Assembly: GCF_014633365.1 (NCBI RefSeq)
Contig: NC_068338.1
Location: forward strand, 20,842,616-20,906,615
From: Diospyros lotus
Taxonomy: Eukaryota; Streptophyta; Magnoliopsida; Ericales; Ebenaceae
Reading direction: 5' to 3'
DNA length: 64,000 nucleotides
The notes beneath the pieces were generated by a model that did not search any database, was not told the DNA's origin, and saw nothing but the letters and a program-made list of their open reading frames with translations. The stretch's first letter is position 1. The number at the start of each line of letters is the position of its first letter. The position numbers and the translations under genes were made by a program. This document shows, piece after piece, positions 22,760-33,336 of the stretch.

Positions 22760-23585
22760 TTAAGACATGTAGCAAACAATTAATTTTCATATTTGTCAGA
22801 GAACCTATGTTCATTATCCAGCTCTTATCCATGTTCCAATATGAATACCTAACAATCATTAAAAAAAATAATTAAAAAATACCCTTATAAACAATTTACT
22901 CTTCAATTCTTTAATAATCAGTCGTCTCTATAAATTCTATGAAAATTAAGCTAACCAAAGACCCTAAGATATTCATATATAAATTTTTAACACCTAAATT
23001 TGATTTTTAGAAAATAATAATTATTCCTTTATAAAAATTTAACAACATTTCTTCATAAATTATTTAATCATTTTAAAATATATATATATATATATGAATA
23101 CTTAAATAAATTTTATGTTTTGATAATGAATTACATGTTTTTTCATGAGTATTAATTAATATATTTCAATTTTAATTATATAAGTGTATAGTCTATATAT
23201 CTGTATATAATATATAGGACTTAATTAGAACTTGAAATTTCTAAACTTCAAATTAAGGGTGTTAACTTTTGTCACAAATTAAGCCAAAACTATTATATAT
23301 GTGTGTTTTGAGCCATGCTATTAAATCTAGAAAGTGACTTTATTATAGCAAAATAAGCAAGTAAAACAATCTTAAACATGAACAGTAGGTAATGACGGGG
23401 GAGTTGGGAAGTGGGAACTTGAAAAGTTAAATTAGCTGGATTTGATGATTTCAACAAAAATAAGAAGCAGCAATTGAAACTTGGTCTCCTCCTCTTAATT
23501 TCCCTACCCTCATTATCTCTGTATTAATTCGCTACACTAATCAAAATAAAAACAAAATAAACCAGTACAACAACCAATTACTTAT
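22760..23585. other. AT-rich interior of CACTA element, nothing coding seen
   Basis: No recognisable exon; very AT-rich with (TA)n near 23080. It would be the intron/leader between the first-exon-like block at 23590-23750 and the transposase exons. Confidence 0.4.
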
Positions 23586-23589
23586 AATA

Positions 23590-23750
23590 ATCATCTACAC
23601 GGTTGAGGATGGTGCGACGTCAACGGCGATGCAATCAGGTCACAGTCAGGTGAGAAACAGACGCCATTAACGTTGGTTTCCATGATGTCGTCGCCGCCAC
23701 CCAACGAGAACACTTCCCCCTTCTCAAACACAGCCAAATCACAAAAGTCC
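23590..23750 (-). other. GC-richer exon-like block in CACTA element
   Basis: The minus strand has an open frame of about 50 codons ending near 23598 (...VFSLGGGDDIMETN...). It is preceded by a TATATAAAGAGAGAGG promoter-like motif at about 23748-23765. The base composition is clearly richer in G+C than the flanks. It may be the first exon of the element's own gene or a captured host fragment. No family was recognised. Confidence 0.35.
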
Positions 23751-23759
23751 CCTCTCTCT

Positions 23760-23812
23760 TTATATATATTTATATATATATATATATATCAGTGTGTGTG
23801 TGTGTGGTGAAA
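23760..23812. repeat. microsatellite (TA)n-(TG)n
   Basis: TATATA runs are followed by about seven TG units, inside the CACTA element. Confidence 0.85.
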
Positions 23813-24029
23813 CCTTAATCACAAAACCAGCAATATAACAAAGGAAGGAAATAACAATATAATAGGAGAAGCTTCAAACAATAATAACAGAATACGCACA
23901 TATACAATAGAGGGAGATGTAAACATAACAGGAAAAGCAACTAGCAAACATTAATTAATAGCAAACAATAGAGGGAGATGCTTGAACTTGATGAAGCAAC
24001 AGAGGAAGGAATAGATGCAATGTTGATGC

Positions 24030-25007
24030 TGTTGGTTCCTAATGATGGCAAATATATCCCAAGAGGGGGGTGAATTGGGATTTGTATAGATTTTCACATA
24101 GATAATTTAAAACTTTGATTGTTGGTAGAATACTAGGTTTCGAAATATAAGCTATATGTTTCGAAATAGACCTTTCCGTTAAGTAGATTTCGAAACCTAC
24201 TATATATGTTTCGAAATATAGCTCACTGTTTTACAAGTTTCGAAATATGAAATGTATGTTTCGATATCTACTTCACTGTTTTGCTTGATTTGAAATCCTT
24301 TACCTAGTATTTCAAAATAACGATCTTTGGAAAAGATGATTTATATATTTAAGAGTATACCAAAGATGTTTGTATATCAAATATATGTTTTCTATGAATG
24401 TGTACAAACTTATACTCAAGAAAACTATTTTAGCCTTTGATAACTAAACTTATGAAAACATGTGCAATAGGCAATAATGATAAGCAAAAGCTAAAGAACA
24501 ATTGCACACAAGATATATAGTGGTTCGGCACTCGCCTACTCCACTACCTTCAAGCTTACCCACTTGAAGGATTTGCAATCCCAATCACTTTTACTAGTGA
24601 TCAACCACAACAAGGGTTTTATCACGGTTTACCCCCAAAACCTTACAATGTGAGTTTTTACGGGCTCAACTCAAACCTAGCACCAAGTGAGTTTTTACAG
24701 GCTTAACTCAAACCTTACACCAAGTGAGTTTTAAGGCAAAACTCAAACCTTTGACACAATGAGTTTTAGATATCAAATTACCGAGAGATAGTTTTCTAAA
24801 AGGAAAACATTTTCTTACATGTCTCCTTATAAGGTGCTAACCTTCCAAACTTAGTGAAAAATAGGGTTTTTCATTTTCACAAAGTAATACTTGATATTGA
24901 AATTGATATATATATGTTGAAAAACCACACACTTGACACATGACTTAGGGATTAAACCAATATATGTTTTTCATCATTAAGACTAATGTACAAAAAGTAC
25001 AACAACA
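24030..25007 (-). mobile_element. copia-type solo LTR (TSD GATGC) inside CACTA element
   Basis: The unit runs TGTTGGTTCC...AGTACAACAACA and is flanked by exact GATGC at 24025-24029 and 25008-25012. It is 978 bp long. It shares the order of blocks seen in the gag-only element's LTRs: 'agaggggggtgaattggga' near the left end, 'cacaagatatatagtggttcggc' at 24507-24529, then a chain of hairpins. Five exact TTTCGAAA palindromes lie at 24137-24246. Orientation (minus) is inferred from those relatives. There is no internal region, so it is solo. A close relative starts at 63179. Confidence 0.85.
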
Positions 25008-25632
25008 GATGCAACAACAGTGGCGACGATTCGGATCCCTTCTCTCGTTCCAGTTTAAGAGCGACAGTTTAAAAGTTATGACTTTAGGGTTGCAGTTTAA
25101 GAGTTTAAGAGAGTTGCGGATTTGGGGACGTGGGGGGAATTAATTTTTCATTCCCGCCACTTTATAATTCTTATATAGTGAGTTTTTTATATTATTATTT
25201 TTGAAATAATATTTTCTGATTTTTTGGAGAAAATACTTTATATTTTCTAATTCTTATATACTTTATATTTTTTGATTTTTATATACTTTAGTTTCTTTAG
25301 CTTGCTGCAATTGCACTAACCTTCATAAGCTGTAAAATTGATTTGATTTGGTTTTGATATTTGATTTGGTTTGGTTTTCGATTCAAAATTTAAGATACGA
25401 AATTGATTGATTTTTTTTCTTTTTTCTAAATAATACTGTTGTTAGAATGTGAAAAATATATGTTTGGAAAATATTTTCTATATGTCAAATAATAAAAAAT
25501 ATTTTTTTTCACTTGTAAGCCAAATACCAAAAAATAAGATGAAAAAAATGTTTTGATGTAAGATATTTTTACCTGAAATTATTTTTCACCAAAAAATATT
25601 TTACATTCAAACAAACACAGCAATATCAAAAC

Positions 25633-25672
<40 letters not shown>

Positions 25673-25674
25673 GT
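25633..25674. repeat. microsatellite (AAT)n
   Basis: About 13 uninterrupted AAT units. Confidence 0.9.
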
Positions 25675-26985
25675 TATTGCAATGAGGTTTCGTGAAAGCA
25701 ATGCGAAGAGAATGCTGTAAGCTTTATTTACTGTCAAAATTCAATGAAAGAGATAAAGAGATAGAGAGAGGAGAGATGGGTCTGTTGATCTTTGTTCAGA
25801 GTCATGTTTTATAAGACAGACTATATATATAATTTCATCATTACTAAAGATGATAAGTTTTTTTATCATCTTTGCTAAATAAGATTTTTTTTTTAATATA
25901 GATGATAAGATTGTTCTTGGGAATGTATTTGGTCTGTTAATTTATGTTTTTGTTTTAAATTCCAAAATCATTAGCTTGTGTAGGTATTTTATTTTTTTTT
26001 CTCAGCAGTAACTATCTGTTTCCATTCACATAACTGTTATAAATTTTAAGCCAATAAAAGACAAAAAATAATAAGGTAAATTATTAAATATTATCAAAAT
26101 GTGATCATATTATTACTTTTACATCATAAATTAAAAATTATTAATTTACATATAAATTTTAAATTTTATAGTAATTATAAAGTACCGTGAGAGAAAATAG
26201 AGTCCCATCAAAATTAAACTTAAAACAATATCACATGGCAATATGTTCATTTTTATAACTTATGATAAAAACTCATTCTGAAATAGCAATAATAATAACA
26301 ATAATTTTTAAAACTCATTCCATTTTTTGGGATTAGTATTATTTTTATAATTATTATTGTTATTACAGTGCACTATTCAAACCCAAATGTGCTTGGTAGT
26401 AAAACTTTATATATATATATAATTCAAATGCTAAATAAAAATAAATTAATCTTATTTTTAAATAAGATACATTTATTACATATTATTTTTAACATTCAAA
26501 TAATTTTATTAGTTAAGTAAATAATTTAAATCATAATATATTTATCATTAACCAATAAAATTATTTTAATTTTGAAAATAAAATACAATAAATGCATATA
26601 ATCTAACAAAAAAAAATACATTTATTGATATTTAAACATTGCCCTAGTCATTCAACTTAAAGTTTATTTTCTAAATAAAATTATATTATTGTCAATACGT
26701 CATTGTTTATTCGTCTTACTTGTTTCTGTCTTAGACAAAAGACAAAAACTTCAACATGAATACTAATAAATTTAAAAGATATTAAGATTGTATAAAATAA
26801 TAAATGATATAAATGCTATTTATAATAAATTTTAATAATATTTCATTTAAAATTTAGTATTAATAGTCAAAAAATTATTAATAATTATTTATTAATAAGT
26901 AATTAATTACTCATTATTTGACTAATAACCATACATAACGCATTTTTTCATCACCCAATATGATACCTAATAGTAACAATTAATG
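25675..26985. other. AT-rich interior of CACTA element, no gene seen
   Basis: No Transposase_21/TNPD motifs or other coding blocks were recognised. The TNPD gene appears to be deleted. Confidence 0.4.
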
Positions 26986-27840
26986 TTTTGTTAACTTGTG
27001 CACAACACAAAAATTATCAATAACTATTGATGACGAAACTCAACATCACCCAATGATACTCATAAATGTTACTATTTGTAATGTGTCACAAATATGTATC
27101 CTTCCATATATTTGATGCAAATAAATCGTCTCCCAATGTCTTCACTCTATATATCAACCTAAAAAATTACTAACAATGGGTGACAAAACTTACCATCACC
27201 TAATACTATTCACCACTATGACGATATGTAATGTGTCACAAATAGATATTTTTGAATACGTGACGCAATAAATCATCATCAAATGTAATACTAATTAGTG
27301 ACATTTCTAAAATCGTCACCATATGCATTAAATTAAAATATTACTAACAAGGGGTGACGAAACGTAATGTCACCTAATACTATTCACACATGTGACAATA
27401 TGCAATGCGTCACAAATAGGTATTCTTGCATACATGACGGAAAGAAAATCGTCACCGACTGTAATACTCATTATTGACATTTCAAAAGTCGTCACCTTAT
27501 GCATCAAATTATAATATACTAACAATGGGTGTCAAAACTGTACGTCACCTAATATTATTCACAAATGTGACAATATCTAATGCATCACAAATAGGTTATT
27601 CTTATATACGTGACGCATATCATATCGTCCCCAAATCTAATACTCATTAGTGACATTCTTAAAGTCGCCATCTTATGCAACAAACTAAAATATTACTATC
27701 AATGGGTGACCAAAGTTAACGTCACCTAATACTATTTATAGTTGTGACGATATTCAATGCGTCACAGATGATCATCTATTCATTTGTGACACAAATATAT
27801 CGTCACCCAATATAATATTAATATGATGATGTTTTATTTT
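26986..27840. repeat. right subterminal ~175-bp tandem repeat of CACTA element
   Basis: Unit starts near 27031, 27181, 27355, 27530 and 27707 (spacing 150, 174, 175, 177 bp). Each unit carries 'ggtgacraaac...catcacctaatactattcac..tgtgacratatgyaatgygtcacaaatag...tgacg...atcgtcacc'. The GTGACG/CGTCAC words match those at the left end, but the long unit is unique to this side. Confidence 0.8.
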
Positions 27841-28479
27841 TCATCACCTACAAATACAAAAACGTCACAAAATCATTTTTCACAATCAAGTGTTGGTGCT
27901 AAAAGTTGGTGCCAATTTATGCATGACGTTTTTTTGTGACGAAATCTCAAAATCATCACAAAAAAATAACAGTTCACGAATTTTGGTGACAAAATGTTTA
28001 TATCGTCACAAAAAGTACTCTTTTGTGACGAAAATTCATAGCGTCACTAAAAAATTGTCACTAATAACAAAATCTGTTGTAGTGTTATAACATCATATAC
28101 ACACATAGTCGACAGAATAATTTCATAGTCGACAAAACCATGAGGATAGTCGATAGATCAAAAAATATAGTTGACTATTCAAGGCATAATCGACAGATGC
28201 AAGGCACATAGTCGACTATTTAAGGCATAGTCGACAAAGCATAGACACATAGTTGACTATACTCTTAGAAAAACTTAGCACTTAGTCGACATATGCTACA
28301 AAAATACTTTTAACTTCATTTTTCAATATCCTAAATCATAAATAACATATATATATATATTGAAAAATACTTTGATCACATACATTTGAGATTACTTAAG
28401 GCATCATTTGATTTGGAGCATTAATATAATAAACATAATGGTTTTTCATCATCAAAACTATAACAAAGGCAAAACATCA

Positions 28480-28496
28480 ATCTCCCTATTTTTTAT
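28480..28496 (-). other. polypurine tract of gag-only element
   Basis: The minus strand reads AAAAAATAGGGAGAT directly before the 3' LTR start TGATGTTTTG. Confidence 0.65.
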
Positions 28497-29020
28497 GATG
28501 ACAAAACATTTTATGAAATACCCAAAAGTCTCCCTTTTTTTGTCATAAATCAAAAAGGATACATTTGAAAGAATTTTAACACAAGACTAGGAGTGGATTA
28601 AGCAAAACATTAAAGGGGTAAGAGTACATTTGAGAAAAATAAACTTATACAAACTCCCCCTTAATAACACATATCAAAAAGATTTATTCTCCCTCTTGAT
28701 CAAAGCAAAAAATTTGAAAATCATTTCAATACTATAACTCCCTCTGAATTTTAGAAACTAATATGATTGAAATTTTGGATATAAATTTTTAAGTAAAATC
28801 ATAAAGGCAATACATGATTCAAAATCATCATAATCATGAAGAGTTTAGGGATAGAAACATACCACCAAGATTTTATTTAATAAAATCTTTCTTACACTTG
28901 GTTGGTAAATCATAATTTCGTGTTGAATCTCTTTTTCATCCCCTTTTCCTTCATGCTTGATCATCTGCAAAGATTTCACTTTAATTTTCAATTAGATGTC
29001 AAGCAAATTTGCAAAAGTAA

Positions 29021-30238
29021 CTATCCACAAGCCTTTGGTGCCCAAACGACATTGGGATTACCATTGTTAGCATAGAGCTCATCCTTAGGAACCCAAATTT
29101 GTTTAAACCTATGTGGATCATTTCTTTCAAAGCCTTTGTTTCTAAAATGATACCAATAGCTAGGATGTGAAGAAAATGATTTTTGTTTCATTTTTATGAA
29201 AATTGTTTGCTTCTTATCCTTATGCACATTCTTATAAAGATGAGAATTTTTTGGTATCAAAACATGCTTGAATCCTTGGGTTTTAATATGAGATACATTA
29301 TATACTTTAGTTCCCTTAGGAATCCATTTCATTTTGGGACCACTAGTTGATTTCCTTTTAAGAGGACAATAGAATGCAATGTGCTCTATCTTGCAATGAT
29401 AAAAGCATTTAATTTCACGATAAGTGTGTAAATGTGAGCTTTTAACTTTTGTTCTTGGACTATGAAAAATTTCAACACTTTTGTCATGATTATAAGAATT
29501 TGTAATCTCCTATTTTAAAATGGACTTCTCATTTAATGCACTGTTTAAGGATTTCAACTCAAATTCTTCCAAAACTTTTTCTTTTGAAAATTCTTTATTG
29601 GAAGCAAGCAAATATTCATTCTTTGATCTTAAAGCTTCCAATTCATTTGACAATAAATCTAATTGCTTTTGAAAAGCTTTGTTTTTCAAACATAATTTTT
29701 TAAAATTTTCATACAGTTCATCCAGAGCGTGTAATAACTCTTCTTTTGAAAAATCGTCATCACAATCATCATTATCATCACTAACATAAGTAGAAGTAGA
29801 TGTTACCTATTTTTCTTCATTTGCTATGAAGCACAAGATGGGCTTTGAGTTTTCTTCCTCCTCTCTTTGTTGATGATTCAATAGATTTTCAACCTGTACA
29901 TTTTCATCAACATGCTCTCAACATTTGTTAGAGAGACATAATGAATCAAGAGTGTTTAGAATATCTTTAGCATTGGAGCATTTAGAAACTTTAACATAAA
30001 TATCATCACTTAGAGCATGTCGTAAAATATGCATGGCTTTAATATTTAAAGAAAAATTCCTTTTGTCATGATCATTCTATTCCAACTTTGGTTTTAAAAC
30101 AAAACCATTTTTCACAATATACCATAAGTAACAATCAATGGATGTCATAAAAATATAAATTCTTTTTCTCCAAAAATCATAATAATAGCCATCAAAATAA
30201 GGTGCCATATTTGTAGGATAACCTTCCTTAAGAGCCAT
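29021..30238 (-). pseudogene. copia Gag (UBN2/DUF4219-type) pseudogene with zinc knuckle
   Basis: The start ATG at 30238 lies 43 bases after the PBS. The first frame reads MALKEGYPTNMAPYFDGYYY, then DFWRKRIYIFM and DCYLWYIV, the usual 'P.FDG.NY..W..RM..F....D...W..V' opening of copia Gag. A TAG stop follows at about codon 59 and a TGA further on. Later pieces include an acidic, coiled-coil-like region (FSKEELLHALDELYENFKKL) and a zinc knuckle KCFYHCKIEHIAFYC near 29390-29430, with CX3C spacing instead of the normal CX2C. The last open stretch (29332-29021) carries MKWIPKGTKVYNV and IWVPKDE, the linker that normally precedes protease. No protease follows. It is a dead copy. Confidence 0.8.
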
Positions 30239-30280
30239 AGATCTCTCCCTAGGTTGTTAAACCTTGAAACAAGGAATTAG

Positions 30281-30292
30281 GCTCTGATACCA
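30281..30292 (-). other. primer binding site (initiator tRNA-Met)
   Basis: The minus strand has TGGTATCAGAGC, an exact match to the common plant copia PBS, two bases after the LTR end TCCAACA. Confidence 0.9.
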
Positions 30293-30558
30293 ATTGTTGG
30301 ACTGGGAGGTACTATGGCACACACTAAGAGAGGGGGTGAATTGGTTATATTAAAAATTTAGTTTGAAACTTGAAATCCTTTTGATGGAAAATAAGAATTT
30401 AATGCAAGTGAGGATTGAATAGATGCTTGACAATAAAGAGAATTTAAAGAACACAAGCACATAAGAACACCAAGATATATAGTGGTTCGGCTTAACCCAA
30501 GTCTACTCCACTACCTTAGCTCCTTACTAAGGATTTTTCAAATAATCAACTAAAATCA

Positions 30559-30648
30559 CCTACTTAAACCAAGTAGGTCCTCTAGTCCAAGACTAGGAAT
30601 TACAATCTCCTACTTATACAAGTAGGCCCTCTAGCTACACAAACTAGG
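30559..30648 (-). repeat. chain of four small hairpins in LTR leader
   Basis: Stems in order on the + strand: CCTACTT/AAGTAGG (30559-30577), CTAGT/ACTAG (30581-30596), CCTACTT/AAGTAGG (30609-30626), CTAG/CTAG (30630-30646). Loops are 4-9 nt. The same architecture with other stem sequences occurs at 33200-33336. It lies downstream of the TATA box, so it would be in the RNA. Confidence 0.65.
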
Positions 30649-30863
30649 AAATACAAGAAATGTAATAAAGAGAAGATCTAAGAGATAAATCTCTTAGTTA
30701 CAAGATCTCTCAAAAATACAAACAAGGCTTGAAATAAATAATTACAAGTGAAGATCAAAGTCTTGAAAAGAGAAAATGAAACACTATTGATGTAAATGCA
30801 AATCAATAAGCTCATATCACTTTATTTCCATCCATTAGCCTTCTCTTAATCATCCTTGATAAG

Positions 30864-30872
30864 TATTTATAA
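30864..30872 (-). promoter_or_regulatory. TATA box of gag-only element LTR
   Basis: The minus strand has TTATAAATA, about 90 bp downstream of the last GTCGAC word and about 215 bp upstream of the hairpin chain. Confidence 0.5.
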
Positions 30873-32086
30873 GCATCCCAAAAGCCTTGCCCAAAACTAG
30901 CCGTTTTGTGACATTTGGAGACTGAGAAACTAGTTGTTATGGCTTTCTGCAAAAAGAGATAGTCGACAAAAGACAATAGATAGTCGATAGATTCATAAAT
31001 AAAATAAGGCATAGTCGACAGAAGAGATGGGATAGTCAATAGAACAAAAATATAAAGAAAACTTATAACATTATACACACACATAGTCGACAGAATAATT
31101 TTTATAGTCGACAGAACCATGAGCATAGTCGACAGATCAAAAAACATAGTCGACTATTAAAGGCATAGTCGATAGATGAAAGGTACATAGTTGACTATTC
31201 AAGGCATAGTCGACAGAGCATAGACACATAGTCGACTATTCACATGCATAGGCGACAGAGCATAGACACATAGTCGACTATACTCTTAGAAAAACTTAAC
31301 ACTCGGTCAACATATGCAACAAAAATATTTTTAACTTCATTTTCCAATATCCTAAATCATAAACAACATATATATATATATATTGAAAATACTTTGATCA
31401 CATACATTTGAGATTACTTAAGGCATCGTTTGATTTGGAGCATTAATATAATAAACACAATGGTTTTTCATCATCAAAACTATAAAGAATGCAAAACATC
31501 AGGGCTCCCAAGAAGAAGAAGAAGTTCTCGAGAAAAGGACAAAGATGAAGTGAAGAAGAAGAAAAAGAAGACAAGAAAATGGAGGAGGTATGGCCTTCAC
31601 ATCAGCCCTCAACTGCTCCTATCATCCATTTTTCCCATTTCACATTTGCCCCTCAATTACACACACATGCACACACATATAAGCCCAAGCCCATTTTGGT
31701 CCTTTACCATTTTATTTCCTTTGTTTAAATCTCCACTTATATTACACATGGCCCAAATCCATTAGCCCAACACATTTATTAAGCCCAGTGGGCTAACTCT
31801 TTAACTTGGTCCCAACCCATTTTATTTAACTTAAATAACATATAACACAATTTGCACTTGGGCTTAACCCAATTTGTTAACATGATCAACCCAATTTATA
31901 CTTCATTTTAATTTTCCACTTACATTTCATTTTCCCATGAATTAACATCTCCATTAATTTGTTTTTTTATAAACACATAAAATATTTTGACCCATTTAAT
32001 TTGGACAATGTTCGAAATGCATCACACATAATAAAACCATATTTCTCATAAAATTCTAGGGCCTATTAACAGGCTATTACAAGAAA

Positions 32087-32930
32087 GGCTTAAAAGTCAT
32101 CTTAATAAATGGTAAGCCAAACACCCTCTAAACAAGTTTTACAATATTTTCTCCTCTTTTGAAAGGGTAAAGGATTAAAAATGGATAGATTTGTATGACA
32201 TTAAACAATAATGAACACTAAAAAAAATAGAGTATTATAAATTCAAGTGAAATTTTTGAATTTTTAGAAAATTTATTAAGATTAATATTATTAAAATACA
32301 TAATTAAGTTTTTCATTTATATATTTTTATTCTATTTATTCTCTCCCAATCTAAGGAGACAAATAATAGTCGGTTGGAGGAGAACAAATTGAAAGTGTTT
32401 CTATCTATTTCATCCCATTTAATTACTATCATTTTCTCTCAATGGAGAAAAACACTCTTTCATCTAATTTACAATCCATCCCACTCTCTTAAACTAATCT
32501 TTATTATGGTTTTGTTGAGGTAGATAAAGTAATGTTATTTGTTTTAAAGCAAGTGATATTCTTATTTAATTGGAACAACAAAATCATTTTACAAGATTTT
32601 GAAAACAACAATATAAGATAACGTCTATCCTGATTTTTATATTGGAATATGGAGTAATTCAAAATAATACAAAATTAAGATTTTTGCAAATAACATATAT
32701 CCTAATTTTTTCTAATTTGTCTGGTATTATGATTGTTATGAATAATGTTTATTTTTCCCTTCTAGGGATATAATTTCTTATGGATGATTGTGTATCTTTT
32801 TTCTGAAAGGATTTTTGACTATCAGAGATATTTATTTTAAGTATTATGTGGGACCTTTCTTATTCGAGAAAATGATTTGACAGTGTCTTGAGATCTTCCC
32901 ATGCATCTTGAGGGATAGAGGGGAGCGAGC
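32087..32930. other. AT-rich spacer, nothing firm
   Basis: No ORF or complete repeat. 'taagccaaacaccctct' near 32112 looks like one end of a MITE, but no partner end was found. Confidence 0.4.
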
Positions 32931-33199
32931 CGTTAGGTTTGAATAGTAATGACACCAACACCAAGAGAGGGGTGAATTGGGTTGTTTTAATAATTTGATT
33001 GAAATTTGAAAATCCTTTTGATGAAAAATGAGATTTTAGTGTAAGTGAGGATTAATGAAATGCTTGGAACAATAAAATGAAACAAAGAGCACAAGCAAAT
33101 AAGAGGCACAATGATATATAGCGGTTCGGCTTAAACCAAGCCTAATCCACTACCTTAGCTCCTCACTAAGAATTTTTTAATCGATTCACTAAAAATCTT

Positions 33200-33336
33200 C
33201 TATCTCTCTGGATAGGCCCTCTAGCAACAAGCTAGGGAGATACAACCTCTTGCTTAACCAAGCAAGCCCTCTAGCACTAAGCTAGGTATTTCAACCATTT
33301 GCTTCAATAAGCAAGTCCTCTAGCACAACAAACTAG
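33200..33336 (-). repeat. chain of six small hairpins in LTR leader
   Basis: Stems: CTATC/GATAG, CTAGC/GCTAG, CTTGCTT/AAGCAAG, CTAGC/GCTAG, TTGCTT/AAGCAA, CTAG/CTAG. Two alternating hairpin types form a module of about 50 bp repeated between 'caacc' spacers. Its position relative to the TATA box and the GTTCGGC box matches the chain at 30559-30648. Confidence 0.65.

Larger units (their letters stand above)
18997..28084 (-). mobile_element. CACTA (En/Spm) DNA transposon, degenerate, TSD TTA
   Basis: Terminal inverted repeats CACTACAGGAAATTTGG (left) and the complement of the right end, CACTACAACAGATTTTG, are flanked by TTA at 18994-18996 and 28085-28087. The partner LTR supplies the empty site, confirming both ends. 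Subterminal regions are packed with GTGACG/CGTCAC words. The interior holds a broken Transposase_24-type gene on the minus strand (about 21647-22750), a second Transposase_24 fragment on the + strand (20220-20515), an extra CACTA end at 21594, a solo LTR (24030-25007) and microsatellites. No TNPD-type (Transposase_21) transposase was seen, so it is not autonomous. Confidence 0.85.
18248..28479 (-). repeat. 3' LTR of gag-only element, split by CACTA transposon
   Basis: Pieces 18248-18996 and 28085-28479 join to a 1144-bp LTR. The joined junction 'gaaaacttataacat.atacacacatagtcgacag' is the uninterrupted sequence of the partner LTR near 31055-31090, which proves the split. It has the same order of blocks as the 5' LTR: the GTGAATTGG box, the 'atatatagtggttc.gc' box, the hairpin chain, then GTCGAC words. 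The stems of the hairpin chain are partly broken here (18500-18600). Confidence 0.85.
18248..31501 (-). mobile_element. gag-only copia-like LTR element (TR-GAG/LARD-like), TSD GGGCT
   Basis: A complete two-LTR element on the minus strand. Exact TSDs GGGCT lie at 18243-18247 and 31502-31506. The 5' LTR is 30295-31501; the PBS is at 30281-30292; a gag relic follows at 29021-30238; a PPT abuts the 3' LTR at 28480; the 3' LTR is 18248-28479, interrupted by the CACTA element. Removing the CACTA element leaves an internal domain of only about 1.8 kb. There is no protease, integrase, reverse transcriptase or RNase H. Elements of this kind depend on enzymes from related autonomous copies. The gag frame now has stops, so this copy no longer encodes even an intact Gag. 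Confidence 0.85.
30295..31501 (-). repeat. 5' LTR of gag-only element (1207 bp)
   Basis: On the minus strand, TGATGTTTTGC...AGTCCAACA. In transcription order it has about nine exact GTCGAC words (31275-30960), a TATA box at 30864-30872, a chain of four small hairpins (30648-30559), the GCCGAACCACTATATATCTTG box (30496-30476), and CCAATTCACCCCCTCTC near the PBS. It is about 60 bp longer than the 3' LTR because one GTCGAC-bearing segment (about 31190-31280) is duplicated. Confidence 0.85.
15176..32081 (-). mobile_element. Ty3/gypsy-type solo LTR (TSD AGAAA), split by nested insertions
   Basis: The LTR occupies 15176-18247 and 31507-32081. Everything between is the inserted gag-only element plus one copy of its TSD. 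It starts TGTCAGGCCTTG and ends ...AGGCTATTACA on the + strand, so on the minus strand TGTAATAGCC...GCCTGACA. Exact direct repeats AGAAA flank it at 15171-15175 and 32082-32086. Its own length is about 3.65 kb, including MITE copy B. It shares the gypsy LTR blocks 'actcagcaagtata' and 'tccttgggg.ccat...gacacccaagaccc' with the LTRs at 6648 and 44683. GGTCGACC-like words are dense at 17530-17850. There is no internal domain, so it is a solo LTR. Confidence 0.8.

Noticed and set aside
27890..28090. 66-codon ORF at the right CACTA end
   Set aside because: Made of subterminal repeat words and running into the terminal inverted repeat and LTR.
30955..31310. CRISPR-like regularly spaced GTCGAC repeats
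   Set aside because: The repeat word is only 6 bp, spacing is irregular, the array lies inside a plant LTR, and no cas genes exist.
31430..31765. 111-codon ORF
   Set aside because: Crosses the LTR end, TSD and the interrupted solo LTR, so it cannot be a gene.
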